Positions 19,631 to 28,292 of a stretch of DNA of 56,238 bases are shown here, in pieces. The DNA comes from Actinomycetes bacterium (lineage in GTDB: Bacteria > Actinomycetota > Acidimicrobiia > Acidimicrobiales > JAJYXR01). Made by a program: the position numbers and the translations under genes. The notes beneath the pieces were generated by a model. It did no database searches. It had not been told where the DNA came from and saw only the letters and a program-made list of their open reading frames with translations. The DNA lies in NCBI GenBank assembly GCA_021801525.1, contig JAJYXW010000006.1, positions 1-56,238 of the forward strand, given 5' to 3'. Numbering within the stretch: the first letter of the stretch is position 1; every line of letters begins with the position of its first letter.

Positions 19631-22101
19631 GGCAGGCCGTTCACGAACTGGCTGAGGGCGTTGCCTTCGCTCTTCAGCGTGCCGAGTTGCACCTCGAGCT
19701 GGCTGAAGGTCTGCTCCAGAACCGCCTTTTGCTGCGAGGCGAGCATCGCGTAGTAGTTGATCTGCGGATTCAACCCCGTGGCCTGGTTGTTCAGGTTCTG
19801 GATCGTTTGGGTGAGCACACCGCCGGGCGAGCTCGACATCGACTGTGCGAAGTTGGATACCTGCTGGGCGATCCCCGGCTGGTACGCGAACGTGCCAATG
19901 TTGGTTGCGCTCGTGATGCCAGAAGCGGTCACTTGCAGCGAGAGGCCGTTCGCGCTCAGGATCTGGCCGGTGCCGGTTGCCGCCTGGCCGTTGATGGTCC
20001 CGGCGACGTCGGTGCCGGTGAAGGTCGCGCTCCCAGAGCCGGCAAGCCCGGTCGTACCCGTTGCGGTGTTGGTGGAGCTGACCGTGAAGCTCGCCGCGGA
20101 GCCATATGCAGACGAGACGACCTGGAGCTGGTCACCGTTCACGACCATGGCGCTCATCCCCATGCCGGCCTGGGCGAAGAGCTGGTTCAGCCCCTCCGCA
20201 ATGCTCGCGAGCGACTCCCCGGCAGTGGTGGTATAGCCGATGGAAGTGCCTCCGGCGGCAATCGTCATGGTCTCCGCGGCACTCACCGTGCCGGAGGTGA
20301 GCACCGAGCCGGAGTCGGTCGCCTGGGTGGCCGAGTGCGTGACGCTGACGGCGTAGTTGCCCGCGGCCACCTGGCCGGTGGCGTTCTCGAAGGTCACGTC
20401 GCCGGTGTAGGTGGACGACGAGGGGCTGAAGCTTCCCCCCTGTGTGAACATGGCCTCCACTTGGGCAGGGTTGGCCTGCAGGGCGGTCTCGAAAGCCGAC
20501 TGGTTGAACGCGATGGTGCCGTTCGACTGGAGCGTGATCCCGATGGCTTGGGGATTGCCGAGGGTGGAGCTGCCCGTCGTCATGCCGAAGATCGAGAGGA
20601 TCTGGCTCTGGATGGAGCTGACGAGCGGTGACCCGAAGAGCGGGCCCGCGACCTTGGTCTGCTGGTTGTAGCTCGCGTACTTGGCGATGTCGGCGAGCAC
20701 TGCGTTGGCCGCGGTGACAAGACTGCTCACCTGCTTGGCCGCGTTTGCGGCATCCGCGCCGACGGTGACGGTGGTCTCCGTGGAGGAAGTAGCGAGCAGG
20801 TTGATGCTGAGCCCGGGAAGAAGGCTCGTCACGGTGTTGGACTGCGAAGTGACCTTGTCGGTGGTGAGGCCGTTCAGGTACACCTCGGCGTTCTGTCCTG
20901 CCTGCACGCTCTGCAGAGCACCGAGCGTCGAGGAAGAGAAGGCGCCGGTGTTCACCGTGAGGTCGGCGTTCGTGCCAGTCGAGTTGGCAGAGAGCTGGAG
21001 CAGGTATCCGTTCGAAGTGTCGATCGCGCTCGCCGACACTCCCGCGTTGGCTGCGTTTATGTTGGCGACTAGGTCGGCCAGGGAGCCGTTCCCCGTGCTC
21101 ACGTTCGTGGCAGTCGTCGTGCCAGCATCGATGGAGCCGCCCGGGCCGACCGTGGCGGACATGGTCCCACCGGTGCCGGAGGTGAGGTTGAAGGTGGCAC
21201 CTGCTGTGATCGGGCCCGTCGTCGAGTTGCCGATCGTGTTCACCGTGCCGTCCACGTTCACGAGAGCGTTCACACCGCTGACTGCGCTCGACATGGTGGA
21301 GAGGCCAAGGGACGAGAGCGCTGTTCCGCCGGTCACCTGAAGCGTTGCCGCAGAGCCCTGGTCGGTGGTGGAGAGCACCAGATAGCCGCTCGCGTTGACG
21401 CTCGCCTGCAGGGTTCCACCTGAGGCCGAGGTGACCGCGGCGGCAAGCTGGCTCTGCGTGTAAGTGCCCGAGGCAATCGTGTACGCGTAAGCGGTGCCGT
21501 TGATCGTGACGTCGATCGTGTCGTTGGAGCTGCCAATCGTCGTGGACGAGGCGAGCGCGGTGGCGCCGGTCGTGGTAGCCGCCTGGGACGCCTGGGTGAC
21601 GTCGACGGAGTGGCTGCCGAGGGCAAGCGAGCTGCCAGCGGACAGCTCGGAGAACCCAAGGCTGGAGGCCTGTGCCAGGAGAAAGCCCATGTTGGCCGTC
21701 GCAATAGTGTCGGACGTCGCGCTAACCGTGCCGGCCGAGTCGAGCACGTTCGCGGCGGCGAGCTGACCTACCGTGAAGGACACGGACCCCGCTGGCGTGC
21801 CCGGCGCGGCTGTCGCTGTCGCCACAGAGGTGTCCGAGGAGGTTGCCTGCATGGGCCAACCGGCGCCCGACGATGTAGTGAGCGATTGAGCGGTGCTCTG
21901 GAGCGAAGCGAGATCCGTGTTGATCTGCTGCCAGTCCTTCGCCTGGGTCTGGAGCTGGCTCTGCTGGATCTGCAGATCCTGCTCGGGCTGCAGGTACGGC
22001 TGCAGCAACGCCTGGATGATCTGCTGGGTGTTGAGCCCGGAGATGAGCCCGCTCGCCTGCAGGACCGGACCCGAGCTCGATGTGCCGCCGACGAAAGTCA
22101 T
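19627..22101 (-). CDS. fliD: Flagellar filament cap FliD
   Basis: 824 aa, against about 450-650 in most bacteria. The N-terminus has the D0/D1 segment (SGLISGLNTQQIIQALLQPYLQPEQ...LQTQAKDWQQINTDLASLQST), and the C-terminus has the matching coiled segment (GVLTQTIQNLNNQATGLNPQINYYAMLASQQKAVLEQTFSQLEVQLGTLKSEGNAL). The centre is a very long Ser/Thr/Ala/Gly-rich beta region with only rare Cys, exposed at the filament tip. SD AGGAGG precedes the ATG. It is separated from flagellin by a terminator hairpin, so it needs its own promoter or read-through. The large Ser/Thr-rich surface would suit O-glycosylation by the neighbouring transferases (inference). Confidence 0.94.
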   Translation of the reverse strand: MTFVGGTSSSGPVLQASGLISGLNTQQIIQALLQPYLQPEQDLQIQQSQLQTQAKDWQQINTDLASLQSTAQSLTTSSGAGWPMQATSSDTSVATATAAPGTPAGSVSFTVGQLAAANVLDSAGTVSATSDTIATANMGFLLAQASSLGFSELSAGSSLALGSHSVDVTQASQAATTTGATALASSTTIGSSNDTIDVTINGTAYAYTIASGTYTQSQLAAAVTSASGGTLQASVNASGYLVLSTTDQGSAATLQVTGGTALSSLGLSTMSSAVSGVNALVNVDGTVNTIGNSTTGPITAGATFNLTSGTGGTMSATVGPGGSIDAGTTTATNVSTGNGSLADLVANINAANAGVSASAIDTSNGYLLQLSANSTGTNADLTVNTGAFSSSTLGALQSVQAGQNAEVYLNGLTTDKVTSQSNTVTSLLPGLSINLLATSSTETTVTVGADAANAAKQVSSLVTAANAVLADIAKYASYNQQTKVAGPLFGSPLVSSIQSQILSIFGMTTGSSTLGNPQAIGITLQSNGTIAFNQSAFETALQANPAQVEAMFTQGGSFSPSSSTYTGDVTFENATGQVAAGNYAVSVTHSATQATDSGSVLTSGTVSAAETMTIAAGGTSIGYTTTAGESLASIAEGLNQLFAQAGMGMSAMVVNGDQLQVVSSAYGSAASFTVSSTNTATGTTGLAGSGSATFTGTDVAGTINGQAATGTGQILSANGLSLQVTASGITSATNIGTFAYQPGIAQQVSNFAQSMSSSPGGVLTQTIQNLNNQATGLNPQINYYAMLASQQKAVLEQTFSQLEVQLGTLKSEGNALSQFVNGLP

Positions 22102-22160
22102 CTCCCCTCCTCTCCACGCCTCGGCTGCCCGCCACCCTGCCGGCTTGGCTCCGACAGTGG

Positions 22161-22202
22161 GGACCGCCCGGGCCGCCGGCTAGGCGGCCCGGGCGTCGGT
22201 CC
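22161..22202 (-). terminator. Strong hairpin terminator after flagellin
   Basis: CCCGGGCCGCC (22167-22177) pairs perfectly over 11 bp with GGCGGCCCGGG (22183-22193) around a 5-nt loop. Outer GGACCG/CGGTCC arms (22161-22166, 22197-22202) extend it past a 3-nt bulge. It starts 14 bases past the flagellin stop and would limit read-through into fliD, as is common for abundant flagellin mRNA. Confidence 0.8.
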
Positions 22203-22215
22203 ACGCTGCACGGGC

Positions 22216-23052
22216 TCAGGTCAGGAGCTTGAGCACGAGGGCAGGCTGCTGCTGTGCCTGGGAGAGCATCGCCGTGCCCGACTGCATGAGGATCTGCTCG
22301 GTGGAGAACTGCGTGGTCGCTTGCGCGAAGTTCACGTCCACGAGCTGGGACTTGGCCGCGGTCAGGTTCTGGTTCATGACCGTCAAGTTCGCGGCAATAC
22401 CCTGCAGCTCGTTCTGGAAAGCCCCCACACCGGCAGCCATGGACGCCACCGTGGAGATCGCAGCCTGCACCGACGCCAGCGCAGAGAGCGCAGCCGACAC
22501 GGTGCCAATGGACGAGGTGCCAGTAGCTATACCGAGGGCACCGATCGTAGCTGCTGAGATGCCGAATGTGATCTGATCGGCGGCCGTCGCGAATGCCCCA
22601 ACCTGAACGACTTCGTTGGAGAACGAGCCGTTCAACAGGTTCTGCGTGCCGAAGGTGGTCGTAGTCGCGATCTGCTGGATCTCGTTCTGCAGGTCGACGA
22701 ACTCCTGCTGGTTGGCGGCGACCGAAGCCGGGTCCGTGGTGCCGCCACTCGAGTTAGCGGCAGCGAGCTGGTCCATCGTCTGGAGGATCGACGCGATCTG
22801 GTTCAGAGCGCCATCGGCCGTCTGGACGAGCGATACCCCGTTCTGGACATTGCTGACCGCCTGCTGGGCGCCGTTGATCTCGTAGGTGAAGTTCTGCGCG
22901 ATCTGGTACCCGGCGGGGTTGTCCGCAGCGGTCTGGATCGCCAGGCCCGACGAGAGCTGGGCGATGGTCTTGCTCAACGAGAGGTTGGTCGCGTTGAGGT
23001 TGTTGTACGCGTTGATCGCGTCGAGGTTGGTATTGACGACAAGCGAGGACAT
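22216..23052 (-). CDS. fliC: Flagellin
   Basis: 278-aa filament protein. The N-terminal D0/D1 signature is present (VVNTNLDAINAYNNLNATN, then LSKTIAQLSSGLAIQTAADNPAGYQIAQNF), as is the C-terminal one (DVNFAQATTQFSTEQILMQSGTAMLSQAQQQPALVLKLL). The central part is short, so there is little or no D2/D3 domain. It carries Thr/Ser clusters (SSGGTTDPAS, TTTTFG) that are possible glycosylation sites. SD AAGGAG (minus strand of 23062-23067) lies 9 bases before ATG 23052. A sigma-28-like promoter lies about 130 bases upstream and a strong terminator downstream. Confidence 0.96.
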   Translation of the reverse strand: MSSLVVNTNLDAINAYNNLNATNLSLSKTIAQLSSGLAIQTAADNPAGYQIAQNFTYEINGAQQAVSNVQNGVSLVQTADGALNQIASILQTMDQLAAANSSGGTTDPASVAANQQEFVDLQNEIQQIATTTTFGTQNLLNGSFSNEVVQVGAFATAADQITFGISAATIGALGIATGTSSIGTVSAALSALASVQAAISTVASMAAGVGAFQNELQGIAANLTVMNQNLTAAKSQLVDVNFAQATTQFSTEQILMQSGTAMLSQAQQQPALVLKLLT

Positions 23053-23182
23053 CCGTTCCTTCTCCTTGTTCGGTTGGTTTGGTCACTACGTGGAACTGCC
23101 AACTGCACTGCACCCGATCCCTCGGGTGCGGGTACCGTCCGGCGCTCGCACTTCCCAGCACCGTTTGTTACCTCGAGTGAAT

Positions 23183-23210
23183 GTATCGTCACTCGGCGCC
23201 GCGCGCTTTA
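23183..23210 (-). promoter_or_regulatory. Sigma-28 (FliA/WhiG)-type promoter of flagellin
   Basis: On the minus strand TAAA (23210-23207) is followed by 16 bases and GACGATAC (23190-23183). The WhiG/FliA consensus is TAAA-N15/16-GCCGATAA, so the -35 core is perfect and the -10 matches 6 of 8. The leader would be about 125 nt with a good SD. Confidence 0.72.
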
Positions 23211-23235
23211 GCGCGAAACTGAGAACCTGAGAACT

Positions 23236-23263
23236 TCAAGTTCGAAGACGCGCCGGCCGATGA
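23236..23263 (+). promoter_or_regulatory. Sigma-28-like promoter of the first giant glycosyltransferase
   Basis: TCAA (23236-23239), 16 bases, then GCCGATGA (23256-23263): 3 of 4 and 7 of 8 matches with exactly the spacing of the divergent flagellin promoter. Transcription would start around the GTG codons at 23268/23271, making the mRNA leaderless. No Shine-Dalgarno is visible. Confidence 0.62.
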
Positions 23264-23267
23264 CTCC

Positions 23268-26200
23268 GTGGTGAGCCGCCCGCCCGTCACGCTGGTCGTC
23301 GTAGCCTCGGAACCAGGCGAGGCAACCCGCACCTGGCTCGACGCGCTCCGGCCCACCATAGGGCCGAAAGACCAGGTGATCGTGGTTCTCCCCAGACACC
23401 GGCCTGCTGGCGCGACAGGCAGGTGGCTCGGTCGCTACCCCTGGGTAGAGGTGCTCGACGTCCGGGCACCGGGCCTCGTCGCCGGGTGGAACGAGGGGGC
23501 ACGCCAGGCACGCAACCCGCTTGTCGTGCTCGTACACGCGGACACGACCGTCCTCCCTCGCTGGATCGAGCACCTGGTGAGCCCTTTCTCCCGTGCCGGC
23601 GTCGTGGCCGCCGGCCCGCGGACCAACCACGGCCAGCCCCACCAGCAAATCGGGTCGCTTCCCTATGCTCCGGGCGACCGCGAAGCCCTCCGTCGCTTTG
23701 CCCGCGAGCGTGCTCACGTCCACCAGGGCGAGCACACGGCCGTCACATCCCTCGGCGAACCTGCTCTTGCGCTGCGGCGAGATGCGCTCGGCCGTGCGGG
23801 CTGGCTGGACCAGGATCTCGGCGACGACCTGGCCGTCGCGCTGGAGGACCTATGCGCCCGCCTTATGGCAGCGGGCGGGGAGGTAGTGCTGGCAGAGGGC
23901 TGCTATGTCCATCATGCCGCTACCTGTTCGGCCAGCTACGCCGAGCGTGAAACGGCATACCGGGTCGCAGCGGAGCGCTTCGCCGCCCGGCATGGTCGAC
24001 CTCCTGTCAGCAGGCCGGAGCCGCTCGTGTCGGCCTGCCTGATAGCTCGCGACGAGGAGGATGACCTGCCGGCATGTCTGGACTCGCTCGTGGGGTTCGC
24101 TGACGAGGTGATCCTCTACGACACGGGGTCGAGCGACGCTACACGCGAGCTGGCTGCGAGCCGCGGCGCCACAGTATTGGAGGGGTTCTGGGACGACGAC
24201 TTCTCGCGAGCAAGGAACGCGGCCCTCGAGCGATGCTCCGGCACCTGGATCGCCTGGCTGGACGCCGACGAGACGCTGGTCACCGAGGACCGCGAGGGCC
24301 TTCGTGGAATGCTGGAAGCCTGCCCGGAAGCTCTGGAGGGCTTCCTCGTCTCCATCGACAACCTCACAGGCGCGGGCACCTCGAGCAGCTTCGTCCACGT
24401 TGCGTGCCGGCTGTTCCGCCGGCGCTCCGGGATGTGGAGGGGACGGCTGCACGAGCAGGTGGCAGCCGTAGAAGGCCGCTCGGTGCTTCTGCTCGCCCCG
24501 CTCGACGGTGCGCGCATCCGCCATACGGGGTACCTCGACAAGCGCATGGCTGCCCGCGCCAAGCTCGAGCGCAACCTGCGGGTGGCCAAGGCCGAGGTGG
24601 AGGAGATCGAGAGCGCTTCCGTGGCGATCCCCGGGTACTCGCTCGTGAGCCTTGGCCGCTCCCTCGGCAGCCTGCCCGGGCGTCATGAGGAAGCCCTCGA
24701 GCACCTCAGCCGCGGCGCGGAAGAGACGACCGACCCGACTACCCGGCGCCTCGCAGAGCGCAGCGCGGCAGAGATGCTGATCGCGCTCGGTCGGCTAGAC
24801 GAGGCACTCGAATGGATCGCTCGCCTGCGCGAGGACAGCATCACGAGCGTGCTACCCGACAGCCTCGAGGCAAGGATCTGCATCCGGCGAGGCGAGCACG
24901 CCAAGGCGCTCGGGTTGCTGGCACCTATCACTGGTTCTGTGCGCGACGACGACCTCTTCGAGTACGGTCCCCACTCGTTTGCCGCCATGCGAGCCGAGGC
25001 GTTAGTCGGTCTCGGCCGTCATTCCGAAGCAGCGGACGTGCTGCTGGCGTCCCTGACCGAGCGCGGAACCCTGGACATCCACCTCGGCCAGCTCGTAGCC
25101 TGCCTGAAACAGGCGAATCGAGAGCTCGGTGAAGTAGCCGCCGCGCTTCCAGCAGATCGGCTGACTCCGTTCCTCGCCCAGGTGCTGCAGTTCCTCCCTG
25201 GTCCAGCCGATGAGCTGCTCGAAGCCTGCTGGGACAAGCTACCCGACCGCAATGCCGTGCTCGCCACGGCCGCAAGCTTCGCCCGCCGCCTCCCCCTCGA
25301 TCGCACTCTCGTCTGGTCTGCACGCCTACGTGCCGATGGGCTCGGCGCACTCTGCCCCCTGCGTGCCACGGCCGAAGATCCCAACGAGGCACCCCGGCGC
25401 CGTGTCCACGCCGCGGCGGTAGCCGTCCAGATGTTCGCCGACGAGGCTGCACTCGAGGCAATCGGCCCAGCGTTTGCCTCGCTGCCCCCCATCGAGATCC
25501 CGGGCAGCCTCCACGAATGTGCCCAGCTCGCCCCCGCGCTCGGAGGGAAGCTCCAAGCGATAGCCATGGGCGGGCATGGCGGTATTGGCGACGAGATCCC
25601 GAAAGTTTCCGTCATACTGCCGCTGACCGGTGACGCCAACGCTGCACTGGCCTCCCTGACGTCGCTGGCAACCAGCCTGGACGAGGCGCTCAGCTTCGAA
25701 GTGATCGTCGTCCTCGACGCAGCAAGCCCTGCAACAGAGAACATCCTCTCCGGCGTCGCCGGAGACGTCCGCATCCTGCGCAATCCGGAACCTGTAGGTT
25801 TCCACCGTTCTCTGGCAGTCGGGGCCACCCACGCGACAGGCGAGGTGCTGGCGCTCCTCGATCAGGGGGCGCTCCCCCGACCCGGCTGGCTGGAAGCCCT
25901 ACTCGGCGACCTCATGGACGACCCCGGCATCGCCGCAGCCGGCCCGCTGCTCGTCGCCGCGGACGGCACCTGCTGGTCGGCGGGGGGCATCATGGACGAC
26001 CAGGGCCCCCGCCATCACGGCCGGGGATGCCCGCCGGCCCTGCCGAACCTCCTCAGGCGCTGGTCGCCGGATTGGCTCGCATCGTCGTGCCTCGTGATCC
26101 GCCGTGGCGCCTTCGAGGCGGAGATCGGAGCCTTCCTCGGTAGCCCGCCGCGTCAGGACGAGCTGAGCGATGATCAGCCCGACGCCGAGCGGACAGCTCG

Positions 26201-27512
26201 AGATGCCGCGTTCGGCGAGGCGCTACGGGCCCGCGGTTGGCGGCTCGCCGTCGACCCGGACGCAGTTGTGCAACTAGCCAGGGACGTACGCGCGACTTCC
26301 CCAGGTCGAGTGGCCACCTCGGCAACTCCGGCCAGCGGGGCCGGACTCGAAGCATCCAGAACGACCGCTCCTGGCACACCCTTGTGCGGAGACCTGACAG
26401 GACTCCCGGTGCGCCGGCCTCACAAGGAGCCTTCGCTGCTGGTCCTCGACCGTCACCCCGGCAGTATTCGCACGCGCCAACTTATCGAGGTCATTCGGCC
26501 ACAAGTGGAAGATGTCGGGCTCTACGCGTTCGGTGCGGCGACGCCCGCCTTTGCGCGACGGCTTGGCAGGCTCGGATTGACGTGCTGGGGATGGGACGAT
26601 CTGAGCGCTCCACGCGATCCTGAGCTACGTCGCGCGTGGGGCGAAGTCGTCAGGCCGGAGCTGAACGACCTCATCGACCAGATGGGCTACAGCGCCGTAT
26701 TGCTCGCCGCCGGCACGTACATGGGCGACAAGGATTTGCTTGGCAATCTGCGCGCAGCACATCCAGAGCTCCGGCTTATCATCGACTTGGAGGCAACCCC
26801 GCCGGCCGACTTACCGACGCCAAGCTCAGCCGCCTACGTGCCCTGGACCTCGGATGCCGCGCTTGGACTGCTCACCAGCCGGAGGGCGTTAAGTGGCGAT
26901 TCGGTCATGCTCCTCCCCTCCGCTCCGGCCTGCGCCGGCCCTCCGCTGCCCCGCGTGGCCCGCGCCGGCCTCCTCTGCGTGGGCTCGGCGGGCCGGGCGG
27001 TGGTCGAGGCGGGTATTCGCTGGTGGCGCGAGGATGTCGCCCCATCAATGACAGAACGGAGCCCAGGTGCGCGACTCCGGCTCCTCGGACCCGGCACCCT
27101 GGATCTCCGACACGCACTCGGGGACGACGAGTCGGTGACAGCACTCGGGCTCCCGCCTGACACGGTCCCGTACATACGTACTGCGCTGGCGCTGGTCGCG
27201 CCTTTTCCCGAAGCAGTCTACGAAGCAGAGATCCTCAGCGCGCTATGCGCGGGAACGCCTGTAGTGACTACGCGAGCGTTGGCCGACGAGCTCGGCCTTG
27301 GCAGCGACAACGGTGTTCTGGCAAGCACGGAAGGTGATTCGATGGCGGACGACGTCGTCGCCCTCCTCACCGACCCGTCACGCTGGGAGGATCTATCCGC
27401 GGCGGCCGTGCTGGGAGCCACCGGACGATTCCGTGCAGCGGGCGAAAAGACCTCCTCGTCGATTGCGACTCTGCAAAGGTGGACCGCCGAGCGGCTCAAG
27501 GCCAGCGGGTAA
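23268..27512 (+). CDS. Giant four-domain glycosyltransferase (GT2-GT2-TPR-module-GT2-GT4-like)
   Basis: 1414 aa. Order: GT-A domain 1 (about 5-245; VHADTTVLPRW), GT2 domain 2 (about 250-400; SACLIARDEEDDLPACLDSL, YDTGSSDATRELA, WLDADE), a TPR-like helical region (about 430-615), the unknown module shared with two other proteins here (about 623-740), GT2 domain 3 (about 779-970; VSVILPLTGDAN, LLDQGALPRPGW, where the DxD looks degenerate), and a GT-B/GT4-like C-terminal domain (about 1050-1414; LCAGTPVVTTRALADELG). It is probably a processive or multi-step protein glycosyltransferase in the cytoplasm; flagellin as acceptor is inferred from the divergent flagellin gene and matched promoters. Start GTG 23268 or 23271. 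Confidence 0.85.
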   Translation: MVSRPPVTLVVVASEPGEATRTWLDALRPTIGPKDQVIVVLPRHRPAGATGRWLGRYPWVEVLDVRAPGLVAGWNEGARQARNPLVVLVHADTTVLPRWIEHLVSPFSRAGVVAAGPRTNHGQPHQQIGSLPYAPGDREALRRFARERAHVHQGEHTAVTSLGEPALALRRDALGRAGWLDQDLGDDLAVALEDLCARLMAAGGEVVLAEGCYVHHAATCSASYAERETAYRVAAERFAARHGRPPVSRPEPLVSACLIARDEEDDLPACLDSLVGFADEVILYDTGSSDATRELAASRGATVLEGFWDDDFSRARNAALERCSGTWIAWLDADETLVTEDREGLRGMLEACPEALEGFLVSIDNLTGAGTSSSFVHVACRLFRRRSGMWRGRLHEQVAAVEGRSVLLLAPLDGARIRHTGYLDKRMAARAKLERNLRVAKAEVEEIESASVAIPGYSLVSLGRSLGSLPGRHEEALEHLSRGAEETTDPTTRRLAERSAAEMLIALGRLDEALEWIARLREDSITSVLPDSLEARICIRRGEHAKALGLLAPITGSVRDDDLFEYGPHSFAAMRAEALVGLGRHSEAADVLLASLTERGTLDIHLGQLVACLKQANRELGEVAAALPADRLTPFLAQVLQFLPGPADELLEACWDKLPDRNAVLATAASFARRLPLDRTLVWSARLRADGLGALCPLRATAEDPNEAPRRRVHAAAVAVQMFADEAALEAIGPAFASLPPIEIPGSLHECAQLAPALGGKLQAIAMGGHGGIGDEIPKVSVILPLTGDANAALASLTSLATSLDEALSFEVIVVLDAASPATENILSGVAGDVRILRNPEPVGFHRSLAVGATHATGEVLALLDQGALPRPGWLEALLGDLMDDPGIAAAGPLLVAADGTCWSAGGIMDDQGPRHHGRGCPPALPNLLRRWSPDWLASSCLVIRRGAFEAEIGAFLGSPPRQDELSDDQPDAERTARDAAFGEALRARGWRLAVDPDAVVQLARDVRATSPGRVATSATPASGAGLEASRTTAPGTPLCGDLTGLPVRRPHKEPSLLVLDRHPGSIRTRQLIEVIRPQVEDVGLYAFGAATPAFARRLGRLGLTCWGWDDLSAPRDPELRRAWGEVVRPELNDLIDQMGYSAVLLAAGTYMGDKDLLGNLRAAHPELRLIIDLEATPPADLPTPSSAAYVPWTSDAALGLLTSRRALSGDSVMLLPSAPACAGPPLPRVARAGLLCVGSAGRAVVEAGIRWWREDVAPSMTERSPGARLRLLGPGTLDLRHALGDDESVTALGLPPDTVPYIRTALALVAPFPEAVYEAEILSALCAGTPVVTTRALADELGLGSDNGVLASTEGDSMADDVVALLTDPSRWEDLSAAAVLGATGRFRAAGEKTSSSIATLQRWTAERLKASG

Positions 27513-27530
27513 CGTCCCGATACCTTCGAA

Positions 27531-28292
27531 GTGCGAGAACGACCTGCGGTCAGCATCGTCATCCCTGCGTGGAACGCCTGGGAAACCACCCGTTCCTGCC
27601 TCGACTCCTTGTACCTGACGCTCGCGGCGAGTGACGAGGTGGTGGTGGTGGATGACGGCTCCACCGACGCGACACCGTCCCACTTGGCACATTACGGCTG
27701 GGCCAGGGTTATCCGAAATCCTACCAACCTGGGTTTCGCTGCCGCCTGCAATCGGGGGGCGGCGGCCGCACCGGGCGAGATCCTCGTGTTCTTGAACAAC
27801 GACACGCTACTGTTCGGCCGCTGGATCGACGCCCTGACCAAACCCTTCGCCAACCCCGAGATTGGGGGGGTGGGACCTCGATCGAACTTCGTCTCGGGCC
27901 CGCAGTTGGTACCCGAGGCGCAAACGCTCCCCCCTGAGCCGTCGAGGATCCGCTCCTTTGCTCGGACCTGGCAAAATGCACACCGAGGGGAGACCAGTCC
28001 GACCAATCGCCTGGTCGGTTTCTGCCTGGCCATCCGGCGAAATGCATTCGAGGAGGTAGGTGGCTTCGATGAGTCGTACGGGAACGGAGGCTTCGAGGAC
28101 GATGACCTCTGCCTGCGCCTCATCGATGGGAGCTGGAAGCTCGCCATCTCCCACGAATGCTTCGTCTACCACCGGGGACACGTAACTTTCCACGCGAACG
28201 GCCTGGACTGGTACGCGGAACAGCAGCGGAACGAAGGCCGTTTCATCGCACGCCACCACGGCACCAGGTCGCGAGAAGTCGATGCCGGTTAG
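27531..28292 (+). CDS. GT2-family glycosyltransferase
   Basis: 253 aa, a single GT-A domain. VSIVIPAWNAWETTRSCLDSL, VVVDDGSTDATP, and FLNNDTLLFGRWIDAL (the DxD-equivalent NND) form the donor site; GGFEDDDLCLRL supplies the catalytic acidic cluster. It lies 18 bases after the first giant transferase and overlaps the next by 11 bases, so it is in the same operon. It closely resembles the first domain of the following 1613-aa protein, suggesting duplication. Confidence 0.9.
   Translation: MRERPAVSIVIPAWNAWETTRSCLDSLYLTLAASDEVVVVDDGSTDATPSHLAHYGWARVIRNPTNLGFAAACNRGAAAAPGEILVFLNNDTLLFGRWIDALTKPFANPEIGGVGPRSNFVSGPQLVPEAQTLPPEPSRIRSFARTWQNAHRGETSPTNRLVGFCLAIRRNAFEEVGGFDESYGNGGFEDDDLCLRLIDGSWKLAISHECFVYHRGHVTFHANGLDWYAEQQRNEGRFIARHHGTRSREVDAG

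Noticed and set aside
19612..20631. 339-codon plus-strand frame opposite fliD
   Set aside because: Antisense to a clear FliD; composition is Arg/Gly/His-rich and no ribosome site is seen.
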